In this document: one piece after another, positions 60,521 to 64,000 of the stretch
How the letters are laid out: each line of letters begins with the position of its first letter
Numbering within the stretch: position 1 is the stretch's first letter
From: Oxyruncus cristatus
Taxonomy: Eukaryota; Chordata; Aves; Passeriformes; Cotingidae
Assembly (NCBI GenBank): GCA_013399855.1
Contig: VXAY01003155.1
Coordinates: forward strand, 812,557-876,556
Direction: 5' to 3'
Length of the DNA: 64,000 nucleotides
The notes under the pieces: model-generated
What the model saw: only the letters and a program-made list of their open reading frames with translations
What the model was told of the DNA's origin: nothing
Database searches by the model: none
Made by a program: the position numbers and the translations under genes

Positions 60521-63500
60521 GTACATACTCCAAACATATAATCCGCACCCTCAGTATTTAAATTTGATTATGCCTTTAGTGGAAATGCTTTTAGCATTGC
60601 AATTTTAATGTTGTGGAAAGATTTTAAAATGTTTTCATAATTTCTTTTCAGCTGGAGTGGCTGTACCTTTTTGAGGTTTTCCATCACAGTAAGAGTGTTG
60701 AACTGCACTGAGATATCTCATGTAAGTGCTTAGTCTGAACTGTGAATTAGTCATCCAGTTATCTCTTTTAGAAAGAAATTCTTGATGATCATCATTTACA
60801 AAATCAGTAAGGAACAAAATGTGAACATGGAGGTGACTCACTTTGTGTCCATGGCTCTTGTTGTAGGAATATTAGTGAGTTCCACATGGCATATTGAACT
60901 GTCTTTAATATTCAGCATTTAGCTGCATTTCTGATTAACACTGAACTTTCAGACTGGTATCCTCCTGACAGTTTCAAAGCAATTTTGACCATGTTCAACT
61001 CCTTTCTCTGTAGTGGTTTAATCTCACAAATATTTCAGCCACACAAGTACAAGTGTCAGGGGTATAATGATCACTTTGAAGTTTGTTTGCTTTCCAATGC
61101 ATTTAAACACTAAGTGTTCCAGAAATAGGATTAGATGCCCCAGTGACTTAATTTCATTTACCCCCAGCAGTGGTTTTCCAATATTATATGGTGTTTACAT
61201 GGTATCAATTTAGTGGCATGCTGATTTCCAAGATTCATCCCCTCTACCTCTTGATTTCTGCCTCTTGATCCTACTTGAAAATTGCTTTGGTATGGGGCAA
61301 CTGACACTGACAAAAAGAATACAAATATTTGGATTCTTTTGGTATATTTTGGTGGGGTTTTTTTTGTGTCTACCAAAGCTTTTTGATACTCCAGCAAGGA
61401 ATTTTTAGGGAGAAAAATTAATTAGGAGGACAGCCCTACTGATTTTCCCCATGCATCCTTAGCAGATTCTGAATGTTTTCATTGCGTTTTTTCATAGAGT
61501 GAGGTTGTGTGCCTTTCTCAAGTCTTGTCATTTAACACTCATTCTGGAAGTATTTGCTATTGCAGTATCTGTCCCACTTTTCCCTATTCTTCTCATGCTA
61601 AGTCATCAGTGAGAAGTAATATATGCATCCTCACCTTTCTGGAAATGCATTAACCTTCATTCACCTGGTACAGAGCCTTTCTCCTTTTTAATGAGTGACC
61701 AGAAAATGAAACTTACCTGATGTCTCTTTATTATTTTTATTTTATTTTTTTTTTACATAGGAGTTTAGCATGCTCCCTGGTGTTCATGAAGAAATAAGGG
61801 AACAGGGAAAAAAGGTCTATTATCAATTAGAAAGGGTTTTTATTTTTTTTCCCCCAGCATTTAACCTCTCATGAATTTTTCCATAATAAAACATCCCATG
61901 CTGTTGCAGAACCTGCCAAAGGGTTTATATTTGGGGCAATAAAGGTTTTTCACTTCTATTACCAAAGGGAAGTATTAGGGAGGCCTTTGACTGTACATGC
62001 TATGCGAGCAAACACCACTTAAGCCAGGCTCTGCTTCCTAAACAAGTATTTAATCTCCTCATTAAAGATATATGAAACTAGAAATCAATGAGCACTGGTA
62101 GCTAGAGCTTTTTAGCGGAACTAATGGCTACACCTTGTCTAACATAAGAAACTTCACTTGTGGTTTACAGCTGCTACACATGGAGAAACATGAACCTAAA
62201 AGGAAAGACTTTCAGTTATGCTAATAATTACAGTGAGAGTTCTAGACAAGCAGGTCAAATAAATATGTAACATAAAAAATCGAACATTTTCACTTCACAT
62301 TTCAATCTCTTAAAAGACACTGTAAGCTCTTACTATAAACCTTAGATAAAAGCAATAAAAATGCTGTCCTTTGAATTAAAAACTTCATTCAGTTTGTTAT
62401 AAACCCTCCTACTGAAGAAACAATGACAAACTTGAAATGCTGGGGGTTTGGGAACAGTGTGGACTGGAGAGTACACAACAAGATTTGACTGAATATATGC
62501 AGTGCTGATATGATTTATTTTGTTTTCAAAACAAACAGTAGAAAAAAATTAACCCCATGAAGAGAAAAAAGCACATCATTGATACACTATTTCTGATTTT
62601 ATATCTGATTTGCTTCTGAATTATTTGCAGAAGAAATAATGTAAAATGTGAGTGATTTTTCACACACTTCACAATGCCTGAAATAATGTAAGAAAAATCC
62701 AGAGTATACAAGAGTACTGTGGAATGCATTGCCTGTATTTCTGTGGGAGCATAAGGACGTATGGCATTCAAAGAGCAAAGCCTTTTTGTACCATTGTATA
62801 AAATTTTGGGGTTTTCCATCACAAGAAATCTCACTTGTTTCTCAGGAAAACAGTTTTGCCTGAACAAGGATGCCATTTTAATAGCCTAACCTAAGCTAAG
62901 GTGGAATATTTCAGAGGGAAATTATTGACATAATTCTCTTCCTGTACGTTGTACTGTTACAATCTCAGAAGTAGCTATTTCATTGAGATCAAAAGAAACG
63001 TTTTACCCAGATACATAAAGTCAACACGTACGTACAGAACTTCAAACATAAATGTTATAGATTTGCCTTAAATGTTAGTGTGTCTTTGTGGAACTTCAAG
63101 CACAGATCAGTGGACCATTCCTGATTTCATTTAAGTTGGAACAGAATTGCACAGCTAGAGTGGCACTTGCAAGCATCAGTGTTTATTGTAACTAAAACCT
63201 GTGTCTCTTTCTGTGTATATCTTCAAATAAATAACTCCAAACCTATTTATCTTTTTTTTTTCTTAATAAATGTCTTAATGAAGGTGAGAAAACTTAGAGA
63301 AGAGTTCTCTACTAAAGCGATACTACTGAAAATAATAATTATGTTAAACAAACACTATAAAGAAATCACATAAGGAAATTTTTTTGGTAACTATCATGTC
63401 TGCATATAAAGCTTCCATTATGTGCCAAACCAATATATGATGCCTCCGTATCTATATGATTTTAAAATGTGTGTGCACACGTTACAGTTACAGAAAGACA

Positions 63501-64000
63501 CAAAGAGCAATAGAATAGTAAATGCTAAAAGTATGGATCTCTACCTGCTTCCCATTGCTTCATTTTTCCATAACTTGTACAGAAATAGCACAACTCTAAA
63601 TAATGTCTCTCAGTAATGTTTTCCTATAGTTATCTATGATTTTTAATTATATTTTCTTAGTTATTTTTCCTCTGGAAGAAAAGCTTCAACCTATCTTACC
63701 CTAATTTTGTCTGAAATTTGAAATCGGCTAGATTTTGCTGGCTGTCTTTTTACATATTTGTCTTAAAATTTATAAGTTCTTCACATTCCACAAGAATGTT
63801 TTATTAAATGTGTATTGTTCTTATAGCAGCTCATATATTAGAAAAAGTCATCAGTTTGGGTAATACATTATAGAGCATTATTATATATTTGTGCCTATTT
63901 TTGAATTGCTTCCTTTATATTTTCAGATTCTAATAGCTTAATATAGGTAAATGGAGAATAGGAAAGGTTTAGACATTGCTTTTTAGTGATAGTAAGTAAA
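60521..64000. other. AT-rich non-coding stretch
   Basis: No gene is supported. T runs lie near 61738-61755 and 63252-63261. A 116-codon minus-strand frame (62876-62526) and a few shorter ones lack recognisable domains. Confidence 0.4.

Noticed and set aside
1..64000. CRISPR arrays, tRNA or rRNA genes
   Set aside because: No regularly spaced identical repeats, no cloverleaf-like segment with A and B boxes and no rRNA-like sequence was seen; the base composition and repeats are those of a vertebrate nuclear genome.

Overview
The window reads as an AT-rich, gene-poor piece of a bird genome, most likely from Neoaves. The evidence is the repeats: chicken-repeat-1 (CR1) LINE fragments with the typical 3' end, and endogenous-retrovirus LTRs that open with TGTCCTGGTTT and close with its near inverse. 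Most of the 64 kb is non-coding, and most long open frames in it look like chance or repeat-derived frames.

The one gene I can support fully is a compact six-exon member of the ODF3/CIMAP1 (SHIPPO repeat, sperm-tail outer dense fibre or ciliary microtubule-associated) family at 22894-24864 on the + strand. Every splice site is GT/AG, the frame stays open across all exons, and the product is 254 residues with six PGP repeats. It sits in a GC-richer island at about 19.9-28.7 kb inside the AT-rich sequence.

That island is rearranged. A direct repeat of about 340 bp flanks the gene (22022-22360 and 25482-25828), and a short third copy (27208-27270) abuts a lone exon-1 fragment of a second ODF3-like gene (27285-27347, +). 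An inverted, broken third copy lies at 27570-28300 (-). A block next to that copy (27430-27600, -) matches one upstream of the intact gene (20380-20720, +). A 3'-terminal RTE-type LINE fragment with a CX2CX12HX4C zinc finger sits between them (21130-21440). Just upstream lies a stretch bounded by a 17-bp inverted repeat that carries diverged units of about 60 bp (19273-19953).

Layout: 1-19 kb, AT-rich, with an LTR-like patch at the left edge, two stretches that look like conserved non-coding DNA and a foldback element at 17.5-17.9 kb. 19.3-28.7 kb, the ODF3-like island. 30.6-30.9 kb, a CR1 fragment. 33.2-36.2 kb, a gag-only broken provirus. 39.1-40.1 kb, two minus-strand LTRs. 45.8 kb, one orphan candidate exon. 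51.2-52.8 kb, a CR1 composite with opposed orientations. 52.8-64 kb, AT-rich with simple repeats and a 29-base assembly gap. No tRNA, rRNA or CRISPR was seen. Family names come from recognition by eye; no database search was run.
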